Source: Pseudomonadota bacterium (lineage in GTDB: Bacteria > Pseudomonadota > Gammaproteobacteria > Steroidobacterales > Steroidobacteraceae). Taken from it: a stretch of 63,523 nt of DNA. A program made the position numbers and the translations under genes. Positions 37,829 to 48,275 of this stretch are shown piece by piece; within the stretch, counting starts at the first letter, position 1; each line of letters opens with the position of its first letter. The DNA is taken from assembly GCA_021779535.1 (NCBI GenBank), contig JAJYAM010000002.1:15926-79448 (forward strand), read 5' to 3'. A model generated the notes under the pieces. It was not told the origin of the DNA, searched no databases, and was given only the letters and a program-made list of their open reading frames with translations.

Positions 37829-39317
37829 GTCGGCGCCGGCGCCGGCGCCGCCGACGCGTCAGCGCTTGTCGATCGCGATCGTCGCGCTCGGCGGCCAAGG
37901 CGGCGGCGTGCTCGCCGACTGGCTGGTCGACGTCGCGGAAGCCTACGGCTGGATCGTCCAGTCCTCATCGGTCCCTGGCGTCGCGCAACGTACCGGCAGC
38001 ACGGTGTATTACCTCGAAGCCGCTGCGCCGATCGCCGGAGCGGGCCACGAGCCGGTCCTCGCGCTGATGCCCGTGCCCGGTGACGTCGACCTGGTCGTCG
38101 CACCGGAACTCATGGAGGCGGGCCGGGCGATCGCGCGCGGTTTGGTGACGCCGGATCGCACCACGCTGATCGCGTCCAGTCACCGGATCTATGGGATCAC
38201 CGAGAAATCGGCGGCGTTCGACGGCATCGCCGATCCGCAGCCGGTGCTCGCCGCGATGCGGCGCGAGGCACGCCGGCTCGTGCTGTTCGATATGGAACGC
38301 GCCTGTGCGCAGACCGGCAGCGTCGTGAGCTCGGTGCTCTGCGGCGCGATCGCCGCCGCGGACGCGCTGCCGTTCCCGCGCGAGCTGTACGAGGAAGCGA
38401 TCCGTCGCGGCGGCGTCGCGGTCGAAGCGAATCTCGCCGGTTTCGCCGCGGGCTGGCAGCGCGCGCGAGACCCCGAAGCCGCCGCGCCCGGCGTGGCGGC
38501 CGCCGCGGCGCCGTCGGACGGACCGACGACCGAGATCGGCCGGCGGCTCGACGCGCGAGTGCGCGCGGAGTTTCCCGAGGCGCTTCACCCGGCGATCCGC
38601 GACGGCGTGCGGACGATGGTCGAGTATCAGGACGCGCGCTACGCCGGCGAGTATCTCGACCGGGTTGGCGCGACGCTGCGCAGCGACGCCGCCGCGGGCG
38701 GTGCCGCGCGGGACTTCGCGCTCACCGGGGCGTTCGCTCGGCGTCTCGCGACCTGGATGGCGTACGAAGATGCGATCCGCGTCGCGGAATTGAAGACGAC
38801 CTCGGAGCGATTCGACCGGGTGCGGGCCGATGCGGACGCGGGCTCGACGCAGGTCCTGCAACTGACCGACTACCTGCATCCGCGGTTCGAGGATTTCTGC
38901 GAGATGCTGCCCGCGCCGATCGGCGAGCGTCTCGCGCGCAGCCCGGCCGCCGCACGCCGGCTCGGGCCGCTGTTCCGGCGCGGCCGCCGGATCGAAACCA
39001 ATCGTTTGCGGGGATTCTTGCTGCTGCGGTTGATCGCGCGGCTACGCCGCTGGCGGCGCGCCAGCTGGCGCCATCGGCGGGAGATGCAGGGGATCGAGGC
39101 GTGGTGCGAGCGGATTCGGCGCATCGCCGCGATGCCCGACGCGGCGCTCGAGCTCATCGAGTCCCAGGGCGTGGTCACCGGGTACGGTGACACCCGCGAA
39201 CGGGGTCTGCGCCGGTTCGAATCGATCCTGCAGCTCGTCGATCGCGACGCAAGCGCGCCCGATCTCGCGGCGCGCGTCCGCCGGCTGCGCACCGCCGCGG
39301 ATCCCGACGAATCGTGA
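37818..39317 (+). CDS. iorB: Indolepyruvate:ferredoxin oxidoreductase, beta subunit with extended C-terminus
   Basis: 499-residue subunit. Residues about 15-215 form the usual gamma-type domain (VALGGQGGGVLADWL, then SSVPGVAQRTGSTVYYLE). A second half of about 280 residues is helical and Arg-rich, matching the long IorB form rather than the roughly 200-residue archaeal one. The start overlaps iorA by 11 bp, showing coupling. Followed by a strong hairpin. Confidence 0.8.
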   Translation: MHSESAPAPAPPTRQRLSIAIVALGGQGGGVLADWLVDVAEAYGWIVQSSSVPGVAQRTGSTVYYLEAAAPIAGAGHEPVLALMPVPGDVDLVVAPELMEAGRAIARGLVTPDRTTLIASSHRIYGITEKSAAFDGIADPQPVLAAMRREARRLVLFDMERACAQTGSVVSSVLCGAIAAADALPFPRELYEEAIRRGGVAVEANLAGFAAGWQRARDPEAAAPGVAAAAAPSDGPTTEIGRRLDARVRAEFPEALHPAIRDGVRTMVEYQDARYAGEYLDRVGATLRSDAAAGGAARDFALTGAFARRLATWMAYEDAIRVAELKTTSERFDRVRADADAGSTQVLQLTDYLHPRFEDFCEMLPAPIGERLARSPAAARRLGPLFRRGRRIETNRLRGFLLLRLIARLRRWRRASWRHRREMQGIEAWCERIRRIAAMPDAALELIESQGVVTGYGDTRERGLRRFESILQLVDRDASAPDLAARVRRLRTAADPDES

Positions 39318-39320
39318 TCC

Positions 39321-39349
39321 GCCGCGCGCGCTGATCATCCGCGCGCGGC
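39321..39349. terminator. Hairpin between convergent iorB and ferritin-like gene
   Basis: A perfect 10-bp stem GCCGCGCGCG/CGCGCGCGGC with a 9-base loop, three bases after the iorB stop and in the gap of two converging operons. No T tract; could serve both directions. Confidence 0.45.
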
Positions 39350-39423
39350 GAGCGTCCCCGGGTGCGGTCCCCCGGGCCCGCGGTCGCGCCTGCGACCGGT
39401 TTGGGCCGCCGTGCGGGGCAGAC

Positions 39424-39945
39424 TCAGCGGTCGCCCGGCGCGTCGGGATCGCCGGGACGGGCCGCGCTCGCTGGGGGGTAACGCTCCAGCAACCGGTGGC
39501 ACAGCGCGACGTGCTCGCGCTCCTCCGCGGCGAAGCTCGTCGCCAGGTCGCGCACGGTCCGGTCGACCTTCGACGCCGCGAGGTCGGTGTAGAACGCGAG
39601 CGCGCGTTCCTCGGCCGCGAGCGCCATGCGCAACGCCTCGTGCGGCGACATGTCGTAGCGCGCCGCGTACAGATCCACGGACTCCGGGCTGTCGGCCTTC
39701 CAGGGACCGATCGGGCCGCCATCGTCGCCGACGCCGATCGCGCCGGCGAGTTCCCGGATCTTGTCCGCGTGCAAGCGCTCGGCCCGGGCGAGGTCGCGGA
39801 ACATCCGCGCGAGATCGAGGTTGTTGTGCGTCTCCATCTGGTCGGCGAGCATCGCGTAACGCTCCGCCGCGTCGGCCTCGATCCGATGGGCGATCCCGTA
39901 GAGCGCCGCCACCGAGGTCACCGGCGGTACGTTCGCGCCGCTCAT
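39424..39945 (-). CDS. Ferritin-like / rubrerythrin-type di-iron protein
   Basis: 173-residue four-helix protein with repeated ExxH or E...H pairs (RIEADAAERY, ERLHADKI, AAEERALAFY, EEREHVALCH) as in the ferritin-like di-iron fold. No rubredoxin domain. It would handle peroxide or oxygen, or store iron. It is the last gene of the korAB operon, overlapping korB by four bases, which suggests protection of the oxygen-sensitive oxidoreductase. Confidence 0.75.
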   Translation of the reverse strand: MSGANVPPVTSVAALYGIAHRIEADAAERYAMLADQMETHNNLDLARMFRDLARAERLHADKIRELAGAIGVGDDGGPIGPWKADSPESVDLYAARYDMSPHEALRMALAAEERALAFYTDLAASKVDRTVRDLATSFAAEEREHVALCHRLLERYPPASAARPGDPDAPGDR

Positions 39946-40775
39946 ACTTCGAACTCCTCTTCCAGGCTCTCGGGCGCGACCATCGCGGCCGCCGTCGGCG
40001 GCGTGTAGGGCGCGCGATGACCTCGGTAGAGCACGCCGAGATTGAAGCCGTCGTCGGTCATCAAGCGGCGCGCGGCCCGTGCCGGGTCGTCGGTCGGCGT
40101 GACCGGCGCCGGATGCACGCGATCCTTCCACGAGCGTTGGTCGGGGCGATAGGTCACGCAGGGACTCAGGATCTCGACGAACGAGAAGCCCGGGTGCTTG
40201 ATCGCGTCGACGATCAACTCGGCGGTCTCGTTCGGATTCCCCGAGTAGGCGCGCGCGACGAAGTTCGCGCCCGACGCGAGCGCGACCACCAGCGGGTTGA
40301 ACGGCCGCAGCCCGGTGCCGCCGGGCGCGAGGGCCGTGTCGAAGTCCGGTTCCGTGGTCGGCGACGGCTGTCCCTTCGTCATCCCGTAGATGTGGTTGTC
40401 CATCACGATGTAAGCGAGGTCGACGTTACGGCGGCACGCGTGCAGGAAATGGTTGCCGCCGATCGAGTAGCCGTCGCCGTCGCCGCTCGCGCAGATCACG
40501 GTGATGTCCGGACGCGCGATCTTCAGTCCGGTCGCGACCGCGAGCGAGCGGCCGTGGACGCCGTGGAAGCCGTAGCAGTTGGTGTACGCGGGAATCCGCG
40601 AGGAGCAGCCGATGCCGGACACGACCGCGATGCGCTCGGGCGGCAAGCCGAGCGCCGCCATCGCGCGCGTCAGCGCCATCAGCACGTGGTAGTCACCGCA
40701 ACCGGGACACCAGATCGGCTTGACTTCCGACTTGTAGTCCGAGGGCCGGCACTTCAGGGGTTCGGCGGCGTTCAT
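39942..40775 (-). CDS. korB: 2-oxoglutarate:ferredoxin oxidoreductase, beta subunit
   Basis: 277-residue TPP-binding subunit. Cluster cysteines are in WCPGCGDYHV and GIGCSSR with a further one in SPCVTY; the TPP motif is GDGDGYSIGGNH. Together with KorA it oxidises 2-oxoglutarate to succinyl-CoA and CO2 and reduces ferredoxin. In Thauera aromatica this enzyme is taken to recharge the ferredoxin of benzoyl-CoA reductase. GGGAGGA precedes the ATG. Start overlaps korA by four bases. Confidence 0.87.
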   Translation of the reverse strand: MNAAEPLKCRPSDYKSEVKPIWCPGCGDYHVLMALTRAMAALGLPPERIAVVSGIGCSSRIPAYTNCYGFHGVHGRSLAVATGLKIARPDITVICASGDGDGYSIGGNHFLHACRRNVDLAYIVMDNHIYGMTKGQPSPTTEPDFDTALAPGGTGLRPFNPLVVALASGANFVARAYSGNPNETAELIVDAIKHPGFSFVEILSPCVTYRPDQRSWKDRVHPAPVTPTDDPARAARRLMTDDGFNLGVLYRGHRAPYTPPTAAAMVAPESLEEEFEV

Positions 40776-42496
40776 CGGGATCCTCCCTCGATCAAGCGTT
40801 GACGTACCTCGTGCGGCCGGATCGGCAGCGGGCCGGGTCGGTGCAGCACGGAGACCTCGGCGGGCAGGTCGTAGTGCGCGCGCAGGTACTTCAGGAATTG
40901 CATTCCGTGGGTCTGCTCCACCACCAGCACCCGCTTCACCCCGGCGAGCGCGGCGCTCATCTCGGCCGGCCGGGTCGGCAACAGCAGCCGCGGTGCGATC
41001 AGCTTCGCCGACACCCCGTCGGCGCGGGCTTGAGCGATGCCCTCGCGAACCACGCCGGTCAGCGACCCCCAGGCGAGCACCGCGGTCTCGCTGTCGCCCT
41101 CGATCGTCGCCCACAGCGGACCGTACTCGTGGCCGTCGAGCTTGTCGCGGCGCTTGTCCAGCTGGGCGACGTGATCATGGGCGCCGCTCGTCGGCGTGCC
41201 GCGCTCGGTGTGGGTCAAGCCGTCGGCGGTGTACGCGCAGCGTGCGGTTCCGGGGATCGCCATCGGCGACACGCCGTCGCCGCCGGCCGCGTAGCGCGCG
41301 TACGGAAGGTTCGCGCCGTCGGCGACCCGGCGTTTGCCGGTCGGGGGCCGCTCGACGGGTCGAGTGATCGCGGTCTGGGCCTGGCCGAGGAATTGGTCGG
41401 AGAGGACGATCGCCGGGGCTTGCAACGCCTCGGCGAGACCGGTCGCCCATTGGGCCGAGAGCCAGCAGTCGCCGACCGATTGCGGCGCGATCACGAGGTG
41501 CGGCGCATCGCCGTGCATCCCGTAGATCGCGATGTTCAGGTCGGATTGCTCCGATTTGGTCGGGATCCCGGTCGACGGACCGCCGCGCATCACGTCGACG
41601 ATCACGATCGGCACTTCCGCGGCGGTCGCGAGCCCGAGCGACTCGATCATCAGCGACAAACCGGGGCCCGAGGTCGCGGTGAGCGACGGGACTCCCCCGT
41701 AGGAGGCGCCAATGATCATGTTGACCGACGCGAGTTCGTCCTCCGCCTGCACCAGCGTGCCGCCGACTTTCGTGAGGTTCGGCGCGAGCCACTCCAGGAT
41801 GTCTGAAGCAGGCGTGATCGGATACGCGGCCGCGAAGCGGACGCCGCCCAGCAGCGCGCCGAGCGCGACGGCCTCGTTGCCGGTGATCAGCCAGCGTTTC
41901 GCGGCCGCCTGCGCGACGGGCGCGAGCGCGACCCGGCCGCGCTCGGTGTCGACTGCGCGGGCGCCGGCCGCCGCGGCGGCGACGTTGGCCGCGACCACCT
42001 CGCTGCCCTTCGCCGCGAATCGCTTCGCGATCACCCCGTGGAGCGCCGACTCGTCGAGCCCGAGCAGGTGACCCGCGGCGCCGAGCGCGAGCATGTTCGC
42101 GCGCCACGCCGGATGGGCCTTCGTGATCTCGGCGATCGGCAGCTCGATCACGCGCTTCGCGTTCGCGGCCATCGGCGGCGGAGCGCCGGCCGCGGGATCG
42201 CACACCAGCACGCTGGACTCGCCGAGCGGTATCTCGTCGCCGAACCGGCCGGCGTTCACCCAGTCGATGCCGACGAGCAGGTCGAATTGATCCGCCATGC
42301 ACTCGACCGGCGAGCGGGCGAGCCGCAGCAGCGAGGCGGCTTCGCCCCCGCGAATCTGCGGCCCGACCGAGCGGGTCAACAAGCCATTCCACCCCGCCGC
42401 GCAGGCGGCCTCGAGGAGCATTTCGCCGGTGGTCAATACGCCGGCGCCACCGCTGCCGACCATCGCCACCGAAACGCTGTTCGCGCCCGCTGTCAT
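40772..42496 (-). CDS. korA: 2-oxoglutarate:ferredoxin oxidoreductase, gamma-alpha fusion subunit
   Basis: 574-residue fused subunit: gamma domain at about residues 8-180 (MVGSGGAGVLTTGE, SVGPQIRGGEAAS) and alpha domain from about 200 (GNEAVALGALLGGVRF, YPITPASDIL). The alpha part holds the CoA/oxoacid site, KorB the TPP. The ATG at 42496 has a GGGAGG upstream. A TTG 27 codons further up would read through the operator and is unlikely. First gene of its operon; promoter and operator lie at 42541-42588. Confidence 0.86.
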   Translation of the reverse strand: MTAGANSVSVAMVGSGGAGVLTTGEMLLEAACAAGWNGLLTRSVGPQIRGGEAASLLRLARSPVECMADQFDLLVGIDWVNAGRFGDEIPLGESSVLVCDPAAGAPPPMAANAKRVIELPIAEITKAHPAWRANMLALGAAGHLLGLDESALHGVIAKRFAAKGSEVVAANVAAAAAGARAVDTERGRVALAPVAQAAAKRWLITGNEAVALGALLGGVRFAAAYPITPASDILEWLAPNLTKVGGTLVQAEDELASVNMIIGASYGGVPSLTATSGPGLSLMIESLGLATAAEVPIVIVDVMRGGPSTGIPTKSEQSDLNIAIYGMHGDAPHLVIAPQSVGDCWLSAQWATGLAEALQAPAIVLSDQFLGQAQTAITRPVERPPTGKRRVADGANLPYARYAAGGDGVSPMAIPGTARCAYTADGLTHTERGTPTSGAHDHVAQLDKRRDKLDGHEYGPLWATIEGDSETAVLAWGSLTGVVREGIAQARADGVSAKLIAPRLLLPTRPAEMSAALAGVKRVLVVEQTHGMQFLKYLRAHYDLPAEVSVLHRPGPLPIRPHEVRQRLIEGGSR

Positions 42497-42540
42497 CGTG
42501 AACCTCCCGCCTCGCCGTGCTCCGCGATGGAGCAACTTAA

Positions 42541-42562
42541 GGTATTCTAGTACCAGAATACC
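42541..42562. promoter_or_regulatory. Island operator site C (kor operon)
   Basis: A 22-bp almost perfect palindrome with the 20-base core GTATTCTAGTACCAGAATAC at 42542-42561 and one mismatched pair. It lies 45 bp upstream of korA and abuts the -10. Confidence 0.78.
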
Positions 42563-42588
42563 ATAAAACCCGGCCAAGGGACTGTCAA
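42560..42588 (-). promoter_or_regulatory. Sigma70-type promoter of the korAB operon
   Basis: On the minus strand TTGACA (42588-42583), 17-bp spacer, TATGGT (42565-42560). Both hexamers, the spacing and the overlap with the operator are identical to the paaK promoter. Confidence 0.72.
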
Positions 42589-42695
42589 CCCCGGCGCGCG
42601 GGCCGGCCCGCGGGCGTCGGTTCGCGGGCGCCCGCGGCGCGGCGGCGGGGGATCTCCCGCAGGCGAGGCGCCGCCGCGCGGGGACGCGGCAGGCG

Positions 42696-42724
42696 TTGAC
42701 GTGATTGGATCATTCGCGTATTCT
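42696..42724 (+). promoter_or_regulatory. Sigma70-type promoter of the had-bcr operon
   Basis: TTGACG at 42696-42701, 17-bp spacer, TATTCT at 42719-42724, the latter inside operator D. Expected to drive had-oah-dch-bcrCBAD-fdx. Confidence 0.7.
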
Positions 42725-42737
42725 GGTACCCTAATAC
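42718..42737. promoter_or_regulatory. Island operator site D (had-bcr operon)
   Basis: Sequence GTATTCTGGTACCCTAATAC, 55 bp before the had start and lying over the -10. A second arm-like ACCAGAATA follows at 42736-42744. Confidence 0.78.
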
Positions 42738-42792
42738 CAGAATAGCCGTCGCGATGGTCCGGACGAGGGTCGCGCGGCAGAGGCGAAGGTCG

Positions 42793-43896
42793 ATGGAAGC
42801 GATGCGTTGGGTGATGACCGGAATCGGCGAACCCCTGGTGCCGGAGAGCGTCGTGCTGAGCGCCGGTCCCGGCGAGGTCGTCGTCGAGGTGGCGGGCTGC
42901 GGTGTCTGCCATACGGACCTCGGCTTCTACTACGACGGCGTGCGGACCAATCACGCGATGCCGCTGTGTCTCGGCCACGAGATCAGCGGCCGCGTGGTCG
43001 CCGCGGGCGAGGGCGCCGGCGACTGGGTCGGCCAGGCGGTGATCGTCGCCGCGGTCATTCCCTGCGGCCAGTGCGATGCCTGTCGCCGCGGCAAGCCGAC
43101 CATCTGCCCGAACCAGATCATGCCGGGAAACGACGTCCACGGAGGGTTCGCCACCCACGTCGTCGTGCCGGCGCGCGGCCTGTGCCCCGTCGAGGAGCCT
43201 CGGCTGGCCGGCGTCGGACTCGCGCTCGCCGACGTGTGCGTCGTCGCGGACGCGGTGACCACACCGTACCAGGCGGTCGTCCAGGCCGGCGTCGCCGCGG
43301 GAGATCTCGTGGTCGTGAACGGCGTCGGCGGCGTCGGCGGCTACTGCGCACAGATCGCGCGGACCTTCGGCGCGACGGTCGTGGCGATCGACGTCAACGA
43401 CACGAAGCTCGCGGCGCTGCCGGACGAGGCGGTCGGTCTGCGTCTGAACGCGCGCCAGCTCGCGCCGCGTGACCTGAAAGCCGCGATCCAGGGCTTTGCG
43501 AAATCGCAGGGTCTGCGCGACAAGTCCGACTGGACGATCTTCGAGTGCTCCGGCACCCGCGCCGGCCAGGAGAGCGCGTTCGGACTCCTGAACCGCGGCG
43601 GCACGCTCGCGGTGGTCGGCTTCACGACCGACAAGGTCGAGATCCGCCTGTCGAATCTGATGGCATTCCACGCCCGCGCGCTCGGCAACTGGGGCTGTCC
43701 GCCGGCGCTGTACCCGCCGGCGCTGAGCTTGGTGCTCGACGGTCGGGTCAAGATCGCGCCGTTCATCGAGCGGCACCCGCTCGCGCAGATCAACGAGGTC
43801 TTCGATGCGGTGCACCGGGGGGCGATCACGCGCCGCGCCGTGATGATGCCGCCGGCATCGTCCAACCAGTCGTCCAGCCAGGAGAAACGCCCATGA
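42793..43896 (+). CDS. had: 6-hydroxycyclohex-1-ene-1-carbonyl-CoA dehydrogenase
   Basis: 367-residue zinc-type medium-chain alcohol dehydrogenase. Catalytic zinc residues are in [10 protein letters not shown] and GHEISG, the structural zinc cysteines in [15 protein letters not shown], and the NAD motif is [11 protein letters not shown]. In the Thauera-type route it oxidises 6-hydroxycyclohex-1-ene-1-carbonyl-CoA to the 6-oxo compound with NAD+. The name rests on the company of oah, dch and bcr. GAAGG precedes the ATG at 42793; an ATG at 42754 is in frame but has no ribosome site. The stop overlaps oah (ATGA). Confidence 0.9.
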   Translation: MEAMRWVMTGIGEPLVPESVVLSAGPGEVVVEVAGCGVCHTDLGFYYDGVRTNHAMPLCLGHEISGRVVAAGEGAGDWVGQAVIVAAVIPCGQCDACRRGKPTICPNQIMPGNDVHGGFATHVVVPARGLCPVEEPRLAGVGLALADVCVVADAVTTPYQAVVQAGVAAGDLVVVNGVGGVGGYCAQIARTFGATVVAIDVNDTKLAALPDEAVGLRLNARQLAPRDLKAAIQGFAKSQGLRDKSDWTIFECSGTRAGQESAFGLLNRGGTLAVVGFTTDKVEIRLSNLMAFHARALGNWGCPPALYPPALSLVLDGRVKIAPFIERHPLAQINEVFDAVHRGAITRRAVMMPPASSNQSSSQEKRP

Positions 43897-45032
43897 ATGC
43901 GAAAGCCGCCGTGCCGTCCGCGCCGATCGCCGCGAACCACGCCCTGGTGTCCGAGGAAGCCCGCGCGGCCGTCAGCGCCGGCGTGCGCTACGAGAAGCGA
44001 GCGGCGCGGGGCTTCGACGGCCAGGTCGTGCCGGATCTCTACAACGCCTGGATCACGCTCGACAATCCGGGACAGCTCAATTCCTACACGACCGAAATGG
44101 TCAAGGGCGTGATTCTCGCGTTCCGCGCCGCGAGCGTCGCCCGCGACGTCGTCGCGGTGGTCTTCACCGGCGCGGGCGATCGGGCGTTCTGCACCGGCGG
44201 CAACACCCAGGAGTACGCCGAGTACTACGCCGGCAAGCCGCAGGAGTACCGCGCGTACATGCGGTTGTTCAACGACATGGTGAGCGCGATCCTCGCCTGC
44301 GACAAACCGGTCCTGTGCCGCGTCAACGGCATGCGCATCGGCGGTGGCCAGGAAATCGGCATGGCCTGCGACTTCAGCATCGCGCAGGACCTCGCGCGCT
44401 TCGGTCAGGCCGGCCCGAAACACGGCTCCGCGCCGATCGGCGGCAGCACGGACTTCCTCCCGGTGCTCATCGGCGTCGAGCGGGCGATGAGCGCAGGCGT
44501 GCTGTGCGAGCCGTTTTCGGCGCACGAGGCGCTCGCGATGGGATTGATCACCGACGTCGTGCCCGCACTCAAGGTGGACGGGCAGTTCGTCGCGAACCCG
44601 ACCGTCGAGCTCTCCCGCACGCACGATGCCTGGGGTCGCCCGGCGTACGGCAAGCCGAAGACCGGCGCCGATCTCGCCAATGGACGCGCGCTGATGCAGC
44701 GCGGAGCGATCGATCTGTCGCTGCTCGATGCGAAGATCGAGGAGTACTGCACCAAGCTCCTCTACATGTTTCCCGATTGCACGACCAAGACGCTCGAAGA
44801 GCTGCGCAAGCCGAAGCTCGATGCGTGGAACCGCAACAAGGAGAACTCCCGCGCGTGGCTCGCGCTCAACATGATGACCGAGGCCCGCGCCGGGTTCCGG
44901 GCGTTCAACGAAGGCACGAAGGAGACGGGCCGGGAAGTGGACTTCATCGCGCTGCGCCGGGCGCTCGCGATGAACGCCCCCTGGAGCGACGAGCTGACCG
45001 ACCGCATCCAGCCGGGGGCGCGCAGCGCATGA
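43893..45032 (+). CDS. oah: 6-oxocyclohex-1-ene-1-carbonyl-CoA hydrolase
   Basis: 379-residue crotonase-superfamily ring-opening hydrolase. It adds two water molecules and cleaves the ring to give 3-hydroxypimelyl-CoA. The length, the oxyanion regions [15 protein letters not shown] and [17 protein letters not shown], and the C-terminal extension are typical of Oah/BamA rather than an ordinary enoyl-CoA hydratase of about 260 residues. AGGAG lies at the right distance. Overlaps had and dch by four bases each. Confidence 0.93.
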   Translation: MNAKAAVPSAPIAANHALVSEEARAAVSAGVRYEKRAARGFDGQVVPDLYNAWITLDNPGQLNSYTTEMVKGVILAFRAASVARDVVAVVFTGAGDRAFCTGGNTQEYAEYYAGKPQEYRAYMRLFNDMVSAILACDKPVLCRVNGMRIGGGQEIGMACDFSIAQDLARFGQAGPKHGSAPIGGSTDFLPVLIGVERAMSAGVLCEPFSAHEALAMGLITDVVPALKVDGQFVANPTVELSRTHDAWGRPAYGKPKTGADLANGRALMQRGAIDLSLLDAKIEEYCTKLLYMFPDCTTKTLEELRKPKLDAWNRNKENSRAWLALNMMTEARAGFRAFNEGTKETGREVDFIALRRALAMNAPWSDELTDRIQPGARSA

Positions 45033-45793
45033 GCGCGCCGCTGGAAATCGGCTTCGAGGCCGAGCGCCGCCTGCTGCGCTTGCGCCTCGCGCGCCCGAAA
45101 GCGAATCTGATCGACGCCGCGATGATCGCGGCGCTCGACGCGGCGCTCGCGGCACCGCTGCCGGCGGAGCTGACCGCGATCCTCCTCGAGGCCGACGGTC
45201 CGCACTTCAGCTTCGGCGCGAGCGTGGCCGAGCATTTGCCGGGGGAATGCCGCGCGATGCTCACCGCGTTGCATCGGCTCATCGGCCGCCTCCTCGGCGC
45301 ACCGGTGCCGGTGCTGGTCGCGGTCCGCGGCAAGTGCCTCGGCGCCGGGCTGGAGGTGGCCCTGGCCGGGCACCTGCTGTTCGTCGCGCCGGATGCGGAA
45401 CTCGGGCAGCCGGAGATCAAGCTCGGCGTGTTCGCGCCGGCCGCCTCGTGTCTCCTGCCGGAAGCGATCGGCACCGCGGCCGCGACCGACCTGCTGCTGT
45501 CGGGCCGCAGCCTCAGCGGACTCGATGCGGTCCGGCTCGGCCTCGCGGTCGAGGCGACCCCCGACCCGGCCGCCGCCGCACGCCGGTACTTCGAGGAACA
45601 ACTGCTGCCGAAGAGCGCGTCGAGCCTGCGGTTCGCGCTGCAGGCCGCGCGCGCGGACTTCACCGCGCGCGTCCGCGAGAAACTCGCGGTCGTGGAGCGG
45701 CTCTATCTCGATGAACTGATGAACACCCGGGACGCGACCGAGGGGCTGCGTGCATTTCTCGAGAAGCGTTCCGCCACGTGGGAGCACCGATGA
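45029..45793 (+). CDS. dch: Cyclohexa-1,5-diene-1-carbonyl-CoA hydratase
   Basis: 254-residue crotonase-fold hydratase that adds water to the dienoyl-CoA made by benzoyl-CoA reductase. The first oxyanion loop reads HFSFGASVAEHLPG and the second GKCLGAGLEVALAGH. Identification depends on its place between oah and bcrC as well as on fold. Stop overlaps the bcrC start (ATGA). Confidence 0.9.
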   Translation: MSAPLEIGFEAERRLLRLRLARPKANLIDAAMIAALDAALAAPLPAELTAILLEADGPHFSFGASVAEHLPGECRAMLTALHRLIGRLLGAPVPVLVAVRGKCLGAGLEVALAGHLLFVAPDAELGQPEIKLGVFAPAASCLLPEAIGTAAATDLLLSGRSLSGLDAVRLGLAVEATPDPAAAARRYFEEQLLPKSASSLRFALQAARADFTARVREKLAVVERLYLDELMNTRDATEGLRAFLEKRSATWEHR

Positions 45794-46965
45794 CCATGCC
45801 AGACACCGCCACCATAGTCGCCAGGGCCTCGGCATTGTTCGAGGACCTGCATTTCTCCTCCGCGCGCGAGTGGAAGTCCGCCGTGCCGGGCCGCAAGGTG
45901 ATCGGCTACATGCCGATCTACGTGCCGCGCGAGATCATCCACGCGGCGGGCATGCTGCCGCTCGGGATCGTCGGCGGCGGCGATCAGCTCGAGGTGATCC
46001 ACGGCGACGCCTACTACCAAAGCTATATCTGCCGCATCCCCCGCTCGACGATCGAGCTCGGCGTGTCGGGCCGCCTCGACTTCGTCGACGGCATGCTGTT
46101 CCCCTCGATCTGCGACGTGATCCGCAACCTCTCGGGCATGTGGAAGTTGATGTTCCCGAACGTCTATTCGCGATATTTCGACGTGCCGCAAAACTATCGC
46201 GACGACATCGGTGGCAACTACTACGCCCAGGAACTCGCGGAGCTGCGCGACGCGCTCGGCGAGCTGGGCGGCGCGCCGATCACCGACGATGCCCTGCGGG
46301 CATCGATCGCCGCCTACAACGAGAACCGCCGGCTGGTCCGCGAGCTCTACGATTACCGGATCGCGCAGCCGTGGCAGGCGCCGGCCGCGGAAGTGTATCT
46401 GCTGATGCGCGCGGGGCTCGCCCTGCCGGTCGAGCAGCACACCGAGCTGTTGCGCGACTATCTCGCCGCCGCACGCGCGGTCGAGCGGCCGCGCCGCGAC
46501 AACTGCCGCGTCGTGGTCACCGGGGTCTTCTGCGAGCAGCCGCCGTTGAACCTGATCAAGTCGCTCGAGCTCGCCGGCTGCTACGTCGTCGACGACGACC
46601 TGCTGCTCGTGACCCGCTGGCTGACCGCCGACGTCGCAACCGACGGCGACCCGCTGCAGAACCTCGCGCGCGCGTTCCTGCACCACTCGGAGTCGACCGC
46701 CGCGAAGTACGAGCCGAACGCGCGCGAGAAGGGCCAGCACCTGGTCCGTGCCGTGCAACGCTCGAAGGCCGAGGGCGTGATCTTCGCCTCGCCGAGCTTC
46801 TGCGATCCGGCGCTCCTCGATCGACCGATGCTGCAGCATGCGTTGAGCGGAGCCGGCATCCCCTACGTGTCTTTCAAGTACGCCGAGAACTCCGGGCAAA
46901 TGCAGCCGATCCGCGAGCAGGCCGGAACCTTTGCCGACTCGATCAAACTATGGAGCGGACAGTGA
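45790..46965 (+). CDS. bcrC: Benzoyl-CoA reductase subunit C
   Basis: 391-residue subunit of the ATP-dependent (class I) benzoyl-CoA reductase, homologous to 2-hydroxyacyl-CoA dehydratase subunits. With BcrB it holds the substrate and Fe-S cluster. Cysteines at YICRIP, SICDV, VFCEQPP and SFCDP are candidate ligands. Start by ATGA overlap with dch, preceded by GGGAG. In-frame upstream ATG would lie inside dch. Confidence 0.93.
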   Translation: MTMPDTATIVARASALFEDLHFSSAREWKSAVPGRKVIGYMPIYVPREIIHAAGMLPLGIVGGGDQLEVIHGDAYYQSYICRIPRSTIELGVSGRLDFVDGMLFPSICDVIRNLSGMWKLMFPNVYSRYFDVPQNYRDDIGGNYYAQELAELRDALGELGGAPITDDALRASIAAYNENRRLVRELYDYRIAQPWQAPAAEVYLLMRAGLALPVEQHTELLRDYLAAARAVERPRRDNCRVVVTGVFCEQPPLNLIKSLELAGCYVVDDDLLLVTRWLTADVATDGDPLQNLARAFLHHSESTAAKYEPNAREKGQHLVRAVQRSKAEGVIFASPSFCDPALLDRPMLQHALSGAGIPYVSFKYAENSGQMQPIREQAGTFADSIKLWSGQ

Positions 46966-48275
46966 ACACCAACGTCGCGACGATGAAGGGCAAGACCGCA
47001 GACGTCGAGAAAGACGCGTCCATGCGCAAGCAAAAGGAGATGATGGCCGCGCATTACGACCGCCTCACGGCCGTACCCCAGACCGGCGAGAAGGTCTGCA
47101 GCACCTTCGTTCCCGGGAACCTGAACGAGCTCATCGGCTGCTTCGATCTGCTGAACAACCTGCCCGAAGTGAATGCGATCCAGAACGGCTTGCGGCGCAC
47201 CTCGGGGCAATACGTGCTGGAGGCCGAGAAGATCGGTCACTCCGAGGACGTCTGCACCTACGTGAAGTCGGACATCGGGATGATCGCGAAGGGCAACATC
47301 GCCCCGAACGGCAAGCCGTTCCCGAACCCGGACGTGCTGCTGCTCTCGTACACCGGCTGCTTCACGTTCATGAAGTGGTTCGAGCTGCTGCGCGAGCAAT
47401 ACCAGTGCGAGACGATCATGCTGCACACGCCCTACATGGGCGACGGCAAGATCACGCCGAACATGATCCAGTACATGGTCAAGCAGCTGCGCGAGGAAGT
47501 CATTCCGAAGCTCGAGCGCGTGTCCGGCGTGAAGTTCGACATCGATCGTCTCCGCGAGCGGCTCGCGCGATCCGCGCAGGCCGAAGAGAACCTCGTGCAC
47601 GTTCTGCAGTCGGCGCGCCGGCGCCCGTCGCCGATCGATGCGTATTTCGGCGGGATCTACTACATCGGACCGATCTTCGGCGCATTCCGCGGAACCGAGG
47701 ACGCGATCCAGTACTACCGATTCCTGCGCGAGGAGATCGATGCGCGGGTCGCCGCGGGGACCGGCCCGATCACGCCCGAGGGCGACATGGGCCCCGAGAA
47801 GTACCGGCTGGTCGTCGAGGGACCGCCGAACTACACGAACTTCCGGCAGTTCTGGAAGATGTTCTACGACGAGGGCGCGGTGGTCGTCGCGTCGAGCTAC
47901 ACCAAGGTCGGCGGCGTGTACGACCTCGGCTTCCGCCACGATCCGCAACGGCCGCTCGAGACGCTCGCCGAGTACTGCCTCGGCGTGTACACGAACCGGA
48001 GCCTGCCGATGCGCATCGAGATGCTGAGCAACTACATCGAGGAGTACGGCGCGGACGGGCTGCTGATCAACTCGATCAAGAGCTGCAACAGCTTCTCGGC
48101 CGGGCAGCTGCTGATGATGCGCGAGATCGAGAAGCGCACCGGCAAGCCGGCGGCGTTCATCGAATCGGACCTGGTCGATCCGCGGTACTTCTCGGCCGCG
48201 AACATCAAGAATCGGCTCGAGAGCTACTTCCAGATGGTCGAACAACGGCGCGCGGGCGCGAGGAGTGCCGCGTGA
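46962..48275 (+). CDS. bcrB: Benzoyl-CoA reductase subunit B
   Basis: 437-residue subunit, partner of BcrC in the dearomatising module. Conserved stretches include [15 protein letters not shown] and the C-terminal [16 protein letters not shown]. The GTG at 46962 overlaps the bcrC stop (GTGA) and has GGAG six bases upstream; an ATG at 46950 is in frame but has no ribosome site. Length agrees with the Thauera protein. Confidence 0.93.
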   Translation: MNTNVATMKGKTADVEKDASMRKQKEMMAAHYDRLTAVPQTGEKVCSTFVPGNLNELIGCFDLLNNLPEVNAIQNGLRRTSGQYVLEAEKIGHSEDVCTYVKSDIGMIAKGNIAPNGKPFPNPDVLLLSYTGCFTFMKWFELLREQYQCETIMLHTPYMGDGKITPNMIQYMVKQLREEVIPKLERVSGVKFDIDRLRERLARSAQAEENLVHVLQSARRRPSPIDAYFGGIYYIGPIFGAFRGTEDAIQYYRFLREEIDARVAAGTGPITPEGDMGPEKYRLVVEGPPNYTNFRQFWKMFYDEGAVVVASSYTKVGGVYDLGFRHDPQRPLETLAEYCLGVYTNRSLPMRIEMLSNYIEEYGADGLLINSIKSCNSFSAGQLLMMREIEKRTGKPAAFIESDLVDPRYFSAANIKNRLESYFQMVEQRRAGARSAA

